DNA of 64,000 bases from Fasciola hepatica. Lineage: Eukaryota; Platyhelminthes; Trematoda; Plagiorchiida; Fasciolidae. This document shows, in pieces, positions 1 through 10,136 of the stretch (within the stretch, counting starts at the first letter, position 1; each line of letters begins with the position of its first letter). Position numbers and translations under genes: made by a program. The DNA is taken from positions 950,001 through 1,014,000 of the forward strand of contig CANUEZ040000167.1 in the NCBI GenBank assembly GCA_948099385.1. Reading direction: 5' to 3'. The notes under the pieces were generated by a model that did no database searches, had not been told where the DNA came from, and saw nothing but the letters and a program-made list of their open reading frames with translations.

Positions 1-1735
1 GAAACAAAAAGGATCATTTCCCGGACTCACTAATTATAGTCCCATCAATTACACCCCTATCATCTCCGGAATAGAGAAAATGACCTTTAAGGACGACATC
101 GCTGCATTTCACCAGCTACAAACTTAAGCATTAGACGTCAATGTTTCTCAGATCTCGGTTACGTACCACATCCACGTTTAAGTTATCTGACCTTGTCACA
201 AGGGTTGTTCGTGTCCTGCCGGTATAAGCCATTGTCTACCGTATCTGCCACGCCCATCGCTCATTATCAGACTGCGTTCGTTGAACCTACCGACTCACTC
301 CCCTTCTGGTTCCAGTCTTGACTCACTCAACGTACCCGAGTTGTCCCCACAAGCTGTCATGCCTCTTACCCGAGACCCGGTACAAGAAGCTTTATGCAGG
401 GTTATGTACCGGGTTTCACTCTATTTCTCATATACAAGTAAATGAAGCACTGAATCTAGTGCTTCTTAGCACTTCTCTCCTATTTGTCGATAATCTGAAG
501 ATAGCCTGCTTTTTCATGTCTGTTGATGATGCCTCTGCACTTAGTTACACTTCCACGGACTTCTCTGCAATTGACTGATGGTGCCAATCCTGGAAGCTGA
601 ATTTTCTGCCAATAAGCACAAGGTTTAACCCTACGAATTACAGTTGCCCAAGAGTCCTTGACTCTTCTCGGGTCCTCAGTTGACTGTCGACCTACCATCC
701 CCGGTTTGGGCCCCACCTACTCCAGCTCCCTTGACTCCTCTGGACACGCCGCCACCCGAGCGGCCAAGGCCAGGAGAAGTGTAGCCCTAGTTCCACCCTT
801 TTTTCGTCTCCGAAGCAGCATTATCAAAACTGCAAATCCCAGTTGGGGCTCTCACTCGAATGCCGTCCGACAATCTTTTCTGACATTTCACACGGAGTTG
901 CTCTATAAGGCTTACAAAGGCTTTTTGCCAAACGATCAATTGGTTGGTCATGTCGTTCGGCTATGGAGAACATCTGCATGTCAACCCACTCTGGCTCCGC
1001 CGCTTGAGGGTAAATTGAGCCTTCTCGGGCAAACTGCTTCATAACTGGTCTTTTCCCTCTGACCCACTAAGCTCCCGCTGTGAAACCTTTTACCCACTTC
1101 GGCATAGGCCTCCTAATTTTGCTTCTACTATAGCTGCAGCGGTCATACGGGCACACATTTTCCCCCTCGTCGACTCTAAGCTCTGGACTTAGTTGCCTAT
1201 CATCAAGTGAGCTTCCAAGATCAAGCCCCAATTTGTTTTGGTACCCACTTCATGCCCCAACATTACCCGTGTACGTCAGCTACATAGTACGTGCGTAGCT
1301 GAAGATATAGCTCACAAGAGGAGCCTCGACTTCTTAGTTCAGTCAATTCCTTCAAAAACTGCGCACCCGCAAATCGCGGACACTATCAGCGACAAACAGT
1401 CTCACCTCTCGGATAGAATTCTTGAGGCTTGGCCGGTCATAATCATTCCTGTACCGAGCGAACAAAATTTAAAATCCGTTACTTTCCCACACTCCGCCTC
1501 CCCTTTTATTCGTAATCCCGGACATTCTTGTGCTTCATCCTTTAGTGGTTTAACTTGCCTCCGTTAACCGTTGATTTACAGCTGGGGTACACCCAGATTG
1601 CTCTTATCCATTTGTTTTCACTTTCCAACTCCTAAAATTAGTGGATTCTTCATACGTTTGTGAAAAGCCGTAATCCGTGATCATGCCTCGTGCACCCGTC
1701 TTGATCCGAGTCAAGTAATATACCATCAATAAAAA
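1..1735 (+). pseudogene. LINE-A: decayed 3' half of a CR1-like retrotransposon (RT end plus 3' end)
   Basis: Frameshifted remnants of LINE ORF2 in order. A stretch near 25-110 reads like NYSPINYTPIISGIEKM, matching the NYRPVNHTPVVSRIMERM block of the intact LINE-C. MQGYVPG near 390-410 stands for the RT box IQGSVLG. FVDN at 483-494 replaces the catalytic FADD, so the enzyme would be dead. HVNPLWLRRLRVN (977-1015) matches the C-terminal IDPLWLRRVRNN of LINE-C. Numerous stops separate these blocks. The copy ends with the family 3' signature at 1679-1735. The start lies outside the window. It is a non-functional transposon relic, mirrored at 61205-62939. Confidence 0.8.
1679..1735 (+). other. 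LINE 3'-terminal signature a (stem-loop plus tail)
   Basis: GATCATGC at 1679-1686 is followed after 13 nt by the 16-nt hairpin CTTGATCCGAGTCAAG (1700-1715; stem CTTGA/TCAAG), then TAATATACCATCA and a short A-rich tail. The same architecture ends five other LINE copies in the window, so it is probably the 3' recognition structure of the reverse transcriptase. That role is inference. Confidence 0.7.
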
Positions 1736-2196
1736 CTCCCACGCGACTTTGACGCTCAGTTTTTGTCAGCAGCCTTATTATGATAGAGGTGCCTGGATGA
1801 CACAGCTGTGTGGTCGTTTAGCAATCGTCGTCCCCGTTGGTTCTACCCTCCAGGATCCATAGTGTGGCCACCTGATCTTGGATTATAAACCTTCGTTGTT
1901 GATACTACCCTCCTTTGTGTGATCACCAATGACTATTCGTGCCATACCCAACTGTGCAGGGCGCGGTCTGACCTCCCGCCTTGGCCAACGTACATCTGGA
2001 TTGCAGGTCTTCCGTAACAACATGCCAGAACAAATAGTACGGTGGGTCACACCTCACGTGTTCAATTCTCGAAGCGTGTTTTAGGATGGATGCCCAGATC
2101 ACGGATAGCTCTTATAATTAGCGCCATTTGCGAAGTGCGCCCTTCCACCGTAGCTGCTCTACCGCTTGCAATGAAGCCAACTGCGGATCACACGCC
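1736..2196. other. Shared flank without recognised gene
   Basis: 460 bp shared with 60744-61204 of the other arm, lying between the end of LINE-A and the LINE-B insertion point. It may be the 5' part of the LINE 3'-end segment that resumes at 15721. No coding homology is recognised. The last 155 bp (2042-2196) differ from the other arm more than most regions do. Confidence 0.5.
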
Positions 2197-2395
2197 ACCT
2201 GGACTACACCGGGCCTCTATTTTCCATAGATTATGTTTGGTTTTTGTGTTGATGTAGCTTATAACATTCTATCATTTAGCTAGAAAGGCTTAGGAAAAAT
2301 ACCCAAAATTTTACACATAGCTCTACACTCTCGAAAAGTTCAACTTATTGACGCGTAATCTTTCCGCCTTCTTCAAGTTATCTCCTGAACCACAA

Positions 2396-2815
2396 ATGGA
2401 CGCTCCAAAGGTCCTCCGCAAACATGCCAAGGTTCCGAGTGCAAATCAGGCAATTCGTACTGTCAGGCTCAGAAAAACCAGGAACACTCAACCTTAGTCT
2501 GCACTCAGTACATGCTCAGTAACTCTCGCTGGTGTTTATGACTTAGTCAACAAGAAGATTAACGAAGTAGATCGAAAAGTGGCGGACCTGCATAGCCAGA
2601 TCTAGTCCATCGATGATATTCTTTTGAAGATATCCCCTATATCTAGCATAATGGAAACCACCCCTATGGCTAATCGCCAAAGCCCAGCCATGTCGGGCCG
2701 TTTCTTGGACTCAGTTGCGACCGAAGATCTTAAACGTATAGCCAACGCCAAAAACGCGATAGCTTTCAACATCCCTGACCGACTGTCCCTGCCATCAACC
2801 AAACTCGCCAAATGG
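2396..2815 (+). pseudogene. LINE-B ORF1, 5' part (interrupted)
   Basis: An ATG at 2396 opens a basic N-terminus rich in K and R that hits a stop after about 33 codons. Farther on, a frame at about 2624-2815 reads SVATEDLKRIANAKNAIAFN, then IPDR. This aligns with SVSTEIFKRTSNSKNAIAFN then LPDK in the intact ORF1 of LINE-C (residues 88-110). The match stops exactly where the LTR element begins and resumes near 8791, which shows the LTR element landed inside ORF1. ORF1 proteins of this type bind element RNA; this one is non-functional. Confidence 0.75.
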
Positions 2816-3121
2816 TGAAGTTGGTTAGACTTTACTTCGCGGTTTCCTTAGTAAGCGCGTGCTTCGGTTCTTTGTACTGCGTGGACCACCTACACGTTAC
2901 TCTAATGCTCTACACTGTACGAATATGTTAACCATAACGGTATTCTCCACGCCCCGTGAGAACTAGAAGGCGATTGGGAGAGATAGTGGTTAGCGTATAT
3001 TTAGGGGTGTGCGTGAGAGCGTGCGCAAGAGCAACGGTCAAATGGCAACCGCGATTGGCAGTCAGCGTTCAGTTAAACAATAAACGTGGTAAAACTATGA
3101 ATGAAGATGGCAACCGATACA
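2816..3121 (-). repeat. 3' LTR of the CsRn1-type element
   Basis: Nearly identical to 7937-8244 (offset 5123) over about 300 bp. Read on the minus strand it starts TGTATCGG, directly after the polypurine tract, and ends near CTTCA. Single differences from the 5' LTR occur at both termini. Confidence 0.9.
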
Positions 3122-3136
3122 GGGGCCTCCTCCTAG
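3122..3136 (-). other. Polypurine tract
   Basis: On the minus strand CTAGGAGGAGGCCCC lies immediately before the LTR start TGTA. Position and composition fit the plus-strand primer site of an LTR retrotransposon. Confidence 0.6.
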
Positions 3137-3693
3137 AAGTCCGACGGCGTTGGGCTTCGATCTTGTTGGTAGGCCGGAATTATTGTTTGTCCATTAACCC
3201 CTCATAACTCGCCCGTTATATTGTTGGTGACGTCCAACGACTGCTGATGAGTTTAACTGTGCTGCACTCTCGAGGTCCGATGTGCGTAGGTCCAACTGTG
3301 TTTTGGTGCCCATTGGTCCCATACCCATGTGAGCCGGAAGATCCCGCGTCAGGTCCATCCAAAAGGGCGTCCAGTTGTCGTCTCCAGTACCAGGCTGACG
3401 AATCGTCCCGTTATCCAATGAGTGGTTGGCTCCTTGAACGTGCACGGAAGTCACCGAGGCTACGGATGAAGCCAGTGTGACTGTGTAGATCCGTCTGAGA
3501 GAGGGCAAGGTAGACTGGAACAAAATAGGGCCTGACGGCGCCGGCGGATGTTGGACCGGAATAACAACACGCGAACGATGTTCAGTGTTGTTGTAGTCGC
3601 TAGAAGACCGGAAGAAAATTAAATCATAACTAACGATGGTAATTTCCCGGGCCTGTTGGTTGGTAAATCCATGGTGAACTTCCTAACTTATTG
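3137..3693 (-). other. Element interior without recognised domain
   Basis: The interval between the pol C-terminus and the polypurine tract holds a minus-strand open frame (3194-3523, 109 codons) that matches no family I recognise. It is probably the 3' untranslated part of the LTR element. Confidence 0.4.
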
Positions 3694-3921
3694 CTAACAG
3701 TCGGTTGTAAAAATCGTCACGAAATCGGCGAAGCGGACGGGATTTCGTAGTTGGCGACCGCGACGGCTACTTCGCGTTGCGGGCGAGGTTGGAGAATCTG
3801 ATAGACTAGCCACCGAGACCTCACTAAATGTAATTAGGGGTCTTTCGAGTAATAACTCGCTCGATGCAGGTGACTGAGCGGCTTGGGCAGGTGTAAATTG
3901 GCCGAACGGCTTGCACTCCAT
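3694..3921 (-). pseudogene. C-terminal tail of gypsy Pol (basic GRQLRNPVRF motif)
   Basis: Minus-strand frame ending the pol region. It contains TRSSRRGRQLRNPVRFADF, which resembles the TRSGRRVRFP-type basic motif that closes the integrase polyprotein of CsRn1-like and related gypsy elements. It lies 50 bp downstream of the integrase core frame and is separated from it by a frameshift. The relic has no function of its own. Confidence 0.6.
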
Positions 3922-3974
3922 GACGGCAGGCTTGAGACGGTCGATGGATACGGTGTCGTGTCGTCCGCTGATGT

Positions 3975-4613
3975 CTATGACGAATGTTTTGTCCTACGTT
4001 TTATCACCCGAAACGGGCCATTGTATGGCACTTGTAGTGGTGATCGAACGCCACCGACGCGAAGGAATGCGTGAGTAGCGGTTCTTAACGCAGTTGGGAC
4101 ATAACTTGTAGACTGTTGTTCACACGGCGGACTGGCCTTGAGCACTGGCATGTGCTGTGTAAGGCGCTGAGCATAGTCACCGTAGTCGAAAGTAACGGTT
4201 GGTGAGGGGGCTACCAACTCCTCAGGCAGACGAAGTGTACAGCCATATACTAGTACGGCCGGTGTTGTGCGTAATTCATCCCTAACGGTACTGCGCAGGC
4301 TTAAGAGTGCTAATGGTAGTGTTTCAGTCCAAAGGGAGTTACTGCTTGCTCGAGGGGCGGCTTTTAATAACCGGTGGAAACGAGCAACCGTGCCATTGAC
4401 CTGAGGGTGATAAGCTGTCCTCCTAACGTGTTGGCAACCGAGCGTAGCGAGTAGGCTGCCAAAAGAGCCGTCAAAGTGTTGACCACGGTCGGTGGTCACT
4501 ATTGCTGGGCAACCGAAATGACTAACCCAACTGGTCAGAAAATCTTTCGCGGCCTCTTCCGGCGTGGGACGAGGGATGGAAATGGCCTGCAGCCAGCGAG
4601 TAAAACGATCCAC
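3975..4613 (-). pseudogene. Gypsy integrase core, catalytic Glu lost
   Basis: A 212-codon frame encoding the integrase catalytic core and C-terminal region. The visible blocks are DRFTRW at the N-terminus (first catalytic Asp region), VTTDRGQHFD (second Asp), and YHPQVNGTVARFHR. In the last block functional integrases have Glu where this copy has Ala (codon GCT, plus-strand bases 4383-4385), so the DDE triad is broken. Downstream, VYGCTLRLPEEL matches the conserved YGTTLRLPGE block. An integrase would insert element cDNA into host DNA; this copy cannot. Confidence 0.85.
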
Positions 4614-4697
4614 ACATGTGAGTATGTAAACGTACCCAAGCGAAGGTGGAAGTGGTCCTACGAGGTCGACGTGCGCATGATGAAAAAGTCCTTCAGG

Positions 4698-5654
4698 TTA
4701 TGGGAACCTGGCTAACGCTACCTTAGTGTGCCTATGGGCCTTAACACGTTGACACTGCAGACAAGCACAAGCCCATTGGCGGACATCTCGTATGACATTG
4801 TGCCAAACCGAGCGCTCAGTTATCAGTTTCACCGAGGCCGTCGCACCCGGGTGGGCCAGATTGTGGAGTGTCAGGAAAGTGGGATAACGGTGGGCGACAG
4901 GAACTACTGGCCTAGGGCGACCTTGCGGCACATCGCACACGATGGTATTATGGGAAGCCGGGATAGGTACTGTGGTTAAACTCAAAGAACCGTTTTGTCG
5001 AAGTTGTTCGATGTCAGGGTCCATAGTTTGAGCCTGCGCCATTGCGTCCAAGTTGATGTTAGACGTCGGTGACGGACTTAATTGATTTACGCGCGATAAG
5101 GCGTCTTCGACGGGATTAAGTACCTCAGAGACGTGTCGTGTGTCCACAGTAAACTGTGAGACAAAGTCTAAGTGGCGAATCTCGCGTGGTGAGTATCGAT
5201 CCAAAGCTGACTTTAGTGCGTAAACCAAAGGCTCGTGGTCTGTAAATACCGTAAACGAACGGCCTTCAAGTGCACGTCGAAAATGACGGATTCCCAGGTA
5301 GATGGCCAATAACTCTCTACTGAATGTGCTGTACCTTGATTCCGCGGGTTGTAGGCGCTTGGAGAAGAATGCTAAAGGTTGCCAAGAGTCATCTACGAAC
5401 TGTTGCAGTACTGCTCCAACCGCTTTGTCCGAGGCATCCGTCACTACCGAAATAGGAGCCAAAGGGTCGGGGTGTCTAAGGAGTGCTTTGTTGGCGACAG
5501 CTTCTTTGACCAAGGCAAATGCGGCTTGTGCCGTGTCGGGAAACACGAACCTCAGCTTACCTCCAAGCAACAGGTCGGTGAGGGGTTGCATCATTTCCGC
5601 ACAGTGCGGAGTGAATCGGCGGTAGAAATTCACCGGGCCGGCAAACTGAAGCAA
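4698..5654 (-). pseudogene. Gypsy RT C-terminus, RNase H and integrase zinc-binding domain
   Basis: A 318-codon frame. It starts in the RT connection (FAGPVNFYRRFTP), runs through RNase H (VVTDASDKAVGAVLQQ, PLAFFSKRLQPAESRYSTF, FTDHEPLVYALK, then EDALSRVN), and ends in the HHCC integrase zinc finger (LHNLAHPG followed by CLQCQRVK). These domains degrade the RNA template and bind LTR ends in active elements. The frame is long and well preserved compared with the rest of the element, but it is cut off from the RT palm by a frameshift near 5655-5830. Confidence 0.88.
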
Positions 5655-5825
5655 CTGGCGAAAGGATTGGGGTTCAGCGTAGTCGCGAATAGTGGAAACT
5701 ATCTGACAGAGGGCGGATACCCGAGGATGAAATAGAATGTCCTATGAAGTTGATATCAGACCGGCTTAATTCGCATTTCGCGATATTGATCGTAACGCCG
5801 TGCTGGCTAAGACGTTAAAAAGTGC

Positions 5826-6905
5826 TCGTCAGAGCGCGGCGAGCTCTTGCTCTGAAGAACTAGCCACCAAAATATCATCCAGGTATACGCAGACATTTTC
5901 CAAACCACGGGTTGCCTCGTGCATGAACCGTTGAAAAGTCTGGGCCGCATTGCTGAGTCCAAACGGCATTCACAGAAACTCGAACAGCCCGAAAGGCGTA
6001 GTGACGGCAGTTTTAGGGATATCTGCCTCTGCTACCGGGATCTGGTTGTACGCACGAACTAAATCGATACGGCTGAGGAAGGAGCAACCTGATAAAGACG
6101 AAGTAAGGTCCTGTATATGGGAAAACGGGTATCTGTCAGGGACGGTGACTTTGTTAAGCGCTCTGTAATCACCACAGGGTCGCCAGTCGCCACTAGCCTT
6201 AGGAACCATATGAAGGGGGGAAGCCCAAGGGCTACTAGAAGGGCGTATTATACCCAGTTCTAGCATATGCTCGAATTCAGCCTGTGCAACACGAGGCTTG
6301 TCTGGTGCTAGCCGACACGGCCTACTGGACACTGGGGGTCCCTTAGTATCGATATGGTGAGTGACACTGGTGGTCTTTGCTGGGAGAGGCCCGGCCTGCC
6401 GGAACATGGCTGGGTAGGCGGCGAAAAGTTCGCTATAAGGTTGGTGTGCCGGTGTTTGAACGTAAAATGGCGTGAAATGATTCACTCGCGAACTATGACC
6501 CGCAACAGCGAGAGTGGTCTGACGATCCACCACTCTGCGGCGCCGTGCATCAACTAAAAAGTCAAAGTGTTGCAGGGAGTCAATGCCCAGAATTGGGTAC
6601 GGAACGTCGGCGATGATGAATACGCAACGATAATTACGCTTTAAACCTAAGTTCAAGGTGAGCGACCGCTGGCAAAACGTTGGGATGGCCGTGCCATTGG
6701 CAACGCGTAGTGTTCGGGCCTGCGGCGTGCTATTGTCGCATTTCGCTCGGGGGATGACGCTCACTTCGGCCCCGGTATCTACAAGGAATAGGTTATTTGA
6801 AATGATGTTTCTTACGTTCAAAAGGCGACTGTTGGTTTGACACCCGGCTTCGTGGGTCGTCACTACGGGCCGGAGGTTATTTCCCTGAGGAGCACCGGGA
6901 AACAC
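5826..6905 (-). pseudogene. Gypsy protease and reverse transcriptase palm, with in-frame stop
   Basis: A 311-codon frame (5970-6905) holds the retropepsin motif [14 protein letters not shown] with the DTG active site, the ILGIDSL block, and RT motifs up to [20 protein letters not shown] and PFGLFEF. A stop codon near 5967 then interrupts RT. The reading continues with MPFGLSNAAQTFQRFM and the catalytic box YLDDILVAS (codons for YLDD at 5874-5885) until another stop. The active-site residues of protease and RT are intact, but translation could not continue across the stop. Confidence 0.85.
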
Positions 6906-7674
6906 ACACCCCAGTTTGCATTGTTTGGCTCCCTCGCCAAAGTAACTGTGGTATTCACAATAACCTTCTTTTGAAGAGCCGAAACGTCATCGTAATGACG
7001 GACTATGGAGCCCAGGTGGACATGCGCCTTGCCGCTCCTGTGACTCACTTCTTCTTACTGCTAGGCTTTGCAGGCTGGCGTAAATTCTAGACAAAACTGA
7101 CGTGAGGTCGTTAGACGTTGGCAAGGCAGACACCATTGTGACGGAGGACCTGGTTACTCCAGCTACAGCGGAGTTGTATCTTGACATAATGTCGTCAGTT
7201 ATCACTGCAGTTTCCTCCAGCGAGCATTTACGTGTGGCACTTAGTAAAACTCGAATGTTGAGGCAAACGCTGCAGCCAAAGTTCCCTTAGGAGCGGGTCC
7301 TCGCCTACCGTCGGTACTCTCAAGCGCTGCATTTCACGCGGCAGTTCGGAGGGCTTCAAGCTTCCAAGCTCGATGGTTTGAATTTATTGCATACGTTGGT
7401 CCTGCTTTGGGGTCGTGCGGGCAATGACGGCCTCCTTTAAGGCCTCATAGTTTCGGGAAGAGATTGTTACGCCCCTTACTTGCATTGTGACCTCCGGTGG
7501 GAGGCGGCCTGCCACCCACATGAAACGGCTGGCGTCGCTGGTTTTACGGCAGTTTTCAAATTCTAACTCGACCAGCAAGAACCAGAGTTCTGGATCAGCA
7601 GGGGTGAATACCGATATGTGCAGCTTGATGGCCCCAACGATAGGGTCTGAGCGGGGTTTCCGTTCAGCAGACAT
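6863..7674 (-). pseudogene. Gypsy Gag with CHCC zinc-binding motif, frameshifted
   Basis: An N-terminal frame of 96 codons starts at ATG 7674 and contains PADPELWFLLVELEF, matching the SDPEVWFAQVEAQF block of flatworm gypsy Gag. After a stop the same frame continues through ELGSLKPSELPREMQRL and PLLRELWLQRLP, both Gag capsid motifs. After frameshifts the zinc-binding segment [18 protein letters not shown] appears at about 6900-6955. This is CX2HX9CX3C, the pattern that defines CsRn1 relatives. Gag would assemble the capsid particle; this copy is broken. Confidence 0.82.
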
Positions 7675-7936
7675 AGCGATTACTTTGTCGAATACATAGG
7701 GGAAAAGAACTCAGCGACCAATGTGGCAATATAATCTTCGAAAGAAAACAAAAATCGCGACGAACTTGACACCGAAAATATGTATGGACAAAAAAAAGTT
7801 ATTTGGTAAACCAACCAAAAAAAGGATTAACAGATGGGGAAATAATAGAACACACAAAAACGTACGCAGACAGGACCTTGAACGGTAGAAAACAAGGAAA
7901 CTCACGTGACCTGAGGATCACGTCGGGCTCACCGAT
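7675..7936 (-). other. Leader between 5' LTR and gag, with tRNA-Trp primer binding site
   Basis: The minus-strand sequence at 7918-7935 reads TCGGTGAGCCCGACGTGA. It matches the complement of the 3' end of animal tRNA-Trp (TGGTGACCCCGACGTGA) at all but two positions and lies about two bases inside the LTR. CsRn1-clade elements are known to use tRNA-Trp. The remainder is the A/T-rich gag leader. Confidence 0.75.
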
Positions 7937-8244
7937 TGTAAGGTTGGTTAGACTTTACTTCGCGGTTTCCTTAGTAAGCGCGTGCTTCGGTTCTTTGTAC
8001 TGCGTGGACCACCTACACGTTACTCTAATGCTCTACACTGTACGAATATGTTAACCATAACGGTATTCTCCACGCCCCGTGAGAACTAGAAGGCGATTGG
8101 GAGAGATAGTGGTTAGCGTATATTTAGGGGTGTGCGTGAGAGCGTGCGCAAGAGCAACGGTCAAATGGCAACCGCGATTGGCAGTCAGCGTTCAGTTAAA
8201 CAATAAACGTGGTAAAACTATGAATGAAGATGGCAACTGCTACA
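7937..8244 (-). repeat. 5' LTR of the CsRn1-type element
   Basis: About 308 bp. It matches 2816-3121. On the minus strand it begins TGTAGCAG and ends in CTTACA, right before the primer binding site. It would contain the element promoter. The two LTRs differ at only a few visible positions, so the insertion is not very old compared with the decay of its pol, or the LTRs have been homogenised. Confidence 0.9.
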
Positions 8245-8790
8245 ATATGGCGGATGTTCGATCAGGAAAAGCAGAGACATTTTTTTAGACCGTTAAACTT
8301 GAAGCACAAATACTTTTCGGTCCATTTAAATATTATTTTTCTTGTTATCAATTTAAGTGCTTGCGCGGTATAAATCTTTTATTTGCCTCTTTTTTCTTAT
8401 ATTGCAGATGTAAATTGAGGTCCTCTGGAAGAAAAGAACAACCGGAAGATCCGCAGGAATAGATTGTACACTTTTTTAAATGTCAATAATTCAATTTTTT
8501 AAGCTACTTACTAGGTTGTTTTCTTTGTATCAAGTGGAAAGTGGTGGAAACTAAGAAGCTGAGACCGTTTTCACTAGGTTCGCTAGAGTTTGTCCGGAAA
8601 TACTGGGAAGAACTAGGGGGTTATCCCAATGGGGCCCCAACAGGGAACCCATTGGGGCACGGTCGGGATGCGTAGCGAATTCCAACTAAAACCCAATGTT
8701 TAGGCTAGGTCGTCCCAATCAAAACTCAACGTATCCCAACCTAATCCCAACCAAATCGGAATGGGGACCCAATCGGGATTTGATTGGGAT
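8245..8790. repeat. Non-LINE segment with CCCAAT/GGGATT hairpins inside ORF1 of LINE-B
   Basis: 546 bp separating the LTR element from the resumption of LINE ORF1 at 8791. The outer part is AT-rich. The last 180 bp are full of CCCAA/TTGGG motifs that fold back: CCAATGGG (8626-8633) with CCCATTGG (8648-8655), and CCCAATC (8768-8774) with GATTGGG (8782-8788). It ends exactly where LINE coding sequence resumes, so it was probably a non-autonomous foldback element already inserted in ORF1. A similar motif style occurs at 32551-32690. Confidence 0.5.
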
Positions 8791-10127
8791 TGCTACTTGA
8801 GATGCTGGATGCTTGCAACATGGCACACCACAGGTGCTATTGCACTCGGCTGCGCAAAAAATCACAACTCAGTGACTGTCCTTTGAAGTTCCAATTCGCG
8901 AACGAAGTAACAGCTAGAGGATTCATTACCAGTTGGCAAATCATTGCAAAACAAAGGCCCTCAGTTGCCTGCACTACTCCAGTTGACCTAGACCTGACCA
9001 CCACCCCATCTCCAGCACATCCCACCAGGAAACGGCCCTGACTTCTACCGTCAACTTCCGCTCCCACAAACGGCAACGATCTCCATGCCAAACACACTAT
9101 TCGCCCGGAGCCACCAAAGTCCCGTGCACATAAGCCTTCCGCTGCTAATGTCAACCTACTGCCCACCGTCTCACCACCGAAAAAGACTCCCGGGAAGTCT
9201 GTTGCCAACAGCCCATCCTGCCCTAACTCATGTCCCACCGTCTTGCAGACAATAATCGTTCACAAAAGGCGTGATCTACTATGTAGCCAATCGTCCCATC
9301 AGCCGACAGAATTCTGTGTCCCCCCACTGCTTTCAGCTACTCCCGTTATCCCTCCCGTAAGTCTTCTCAGAGCCCCATTTAGAACCCCTACCAAGCACTC
9401 CAAGCATAGCCCAAATAATACATGCTTGTTGGCAAGCAGGACGCAAACCTGCATCACCCCAAAGCAGCCAACCCCGTCTCGCTGTATAAGCGTGATACCT
9501 CGGCTAATGGACAAGGTCCTCCCAACTCCACTTTACAACACAGGCCAAAACGGCCACCGAGTAACGCATCATCATGCATCGGGATCAAACACCATATTCT
9601 CCAAGTATCCCGATACAGTTTCCCAGTCATCTGGCTGAGCGCCAGCACCTCCCGCCGAACCGCTGTAACCAATTTCTCTCATCCAATGATACAAATAAGT
9701 AACCCTCAGTTGAATTATAACGAACGGCCTCGATTTTCAAGTTCCACGCTCTTTCCTGAGCACAGCGTGGACCAGCCCAACCAACTACATTTATTTCGTC
9801 GGTCCTGGTCGAGCGATAACTACCCGCCCCCTGTGTATCCCGTTGAACCCAGTAACCACTACTTTCTACCATCCCACTTGCCGTTACCCACTACCTCAGC
9901 ATCCAACCCCCCCCCCACCTGGCTACTTCAACCACCCCGGAAATCCCACCTCCGCAACCGACCAATTCTTTCTTGACAGCAACCCCCAACCCAGCCTTAC
10001 CCCTTCTACACATAGCCGGCTCCCCACTTTTAACCCCTGTTTAGACTCCATCGCTACCATACATGACAATTCTGACGTTATGAGTCCACCTAATGATGTT
10101 CACCACCTCGGTAGTGTTAGCCACTAA
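8791..10127 (+). pseudogene. LINE-B ORF1, 3' part (RRM domain and Pro-rich tail)
   Basis: The match to LINE-C ORF1 resumes with LLEMLDACNMAHHRCYCTRL against TLLRAAGMEHHPCTCTRL, followed by CPLKFQFANEVTARGFI against CPILFQFPSDQIAREFI, the beta-rich core of the RNA-binding domain. Thereafter frames switch repeatedly, and all encode a proline- and serine-rich tail like that of the intact ORF1. Several frameshifts and stops make this a pseudogene. Confidence 0.75.
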
Positions 10128-10136
10128 CACCCGCCG

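Larger units (their letters stand above)
2816..8244 (-). mobile_element. CsRn1-type Ty3/gypsy LTR retrotransposon, decayed, nested in LINE-B
   Basis: A 5.4-kb element on the minus strand with two about 307-bp LTRs, a tRNA-Trp-like primer binding site, a polypurine tract, and gag and pol relics in canonical order (protease, RT, RNase H, integrase). Gag carries the zinc-binding pattern CX2HX9CX3C instead of the usual CCHC, the hallmark of the CsRn1 clade known from flukes and some other animals. Gag and pol are interrupted by several frameshifts and stops and the integrase glutamate is lost, so it is not autonomous. Outer flanks (ATGG at 2812-2815, ATAT at 8245-8248) show no clean target duplication. 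Confidence 0.88.

Noticed and set aside
3244..3251. CTGATGAG, the core opening of a hammerhead ribozyme; also at 22970-22977
   Set aside because: No GAAA core or matching stems follow within a plausible distance at either site.
2812..8248. Target-site duplication flanking the CsRn1-type element
   Set aside because: The outer flanks ATGG and ATAT differ; a duplicate ATGG two bases farther out is too weak to call.
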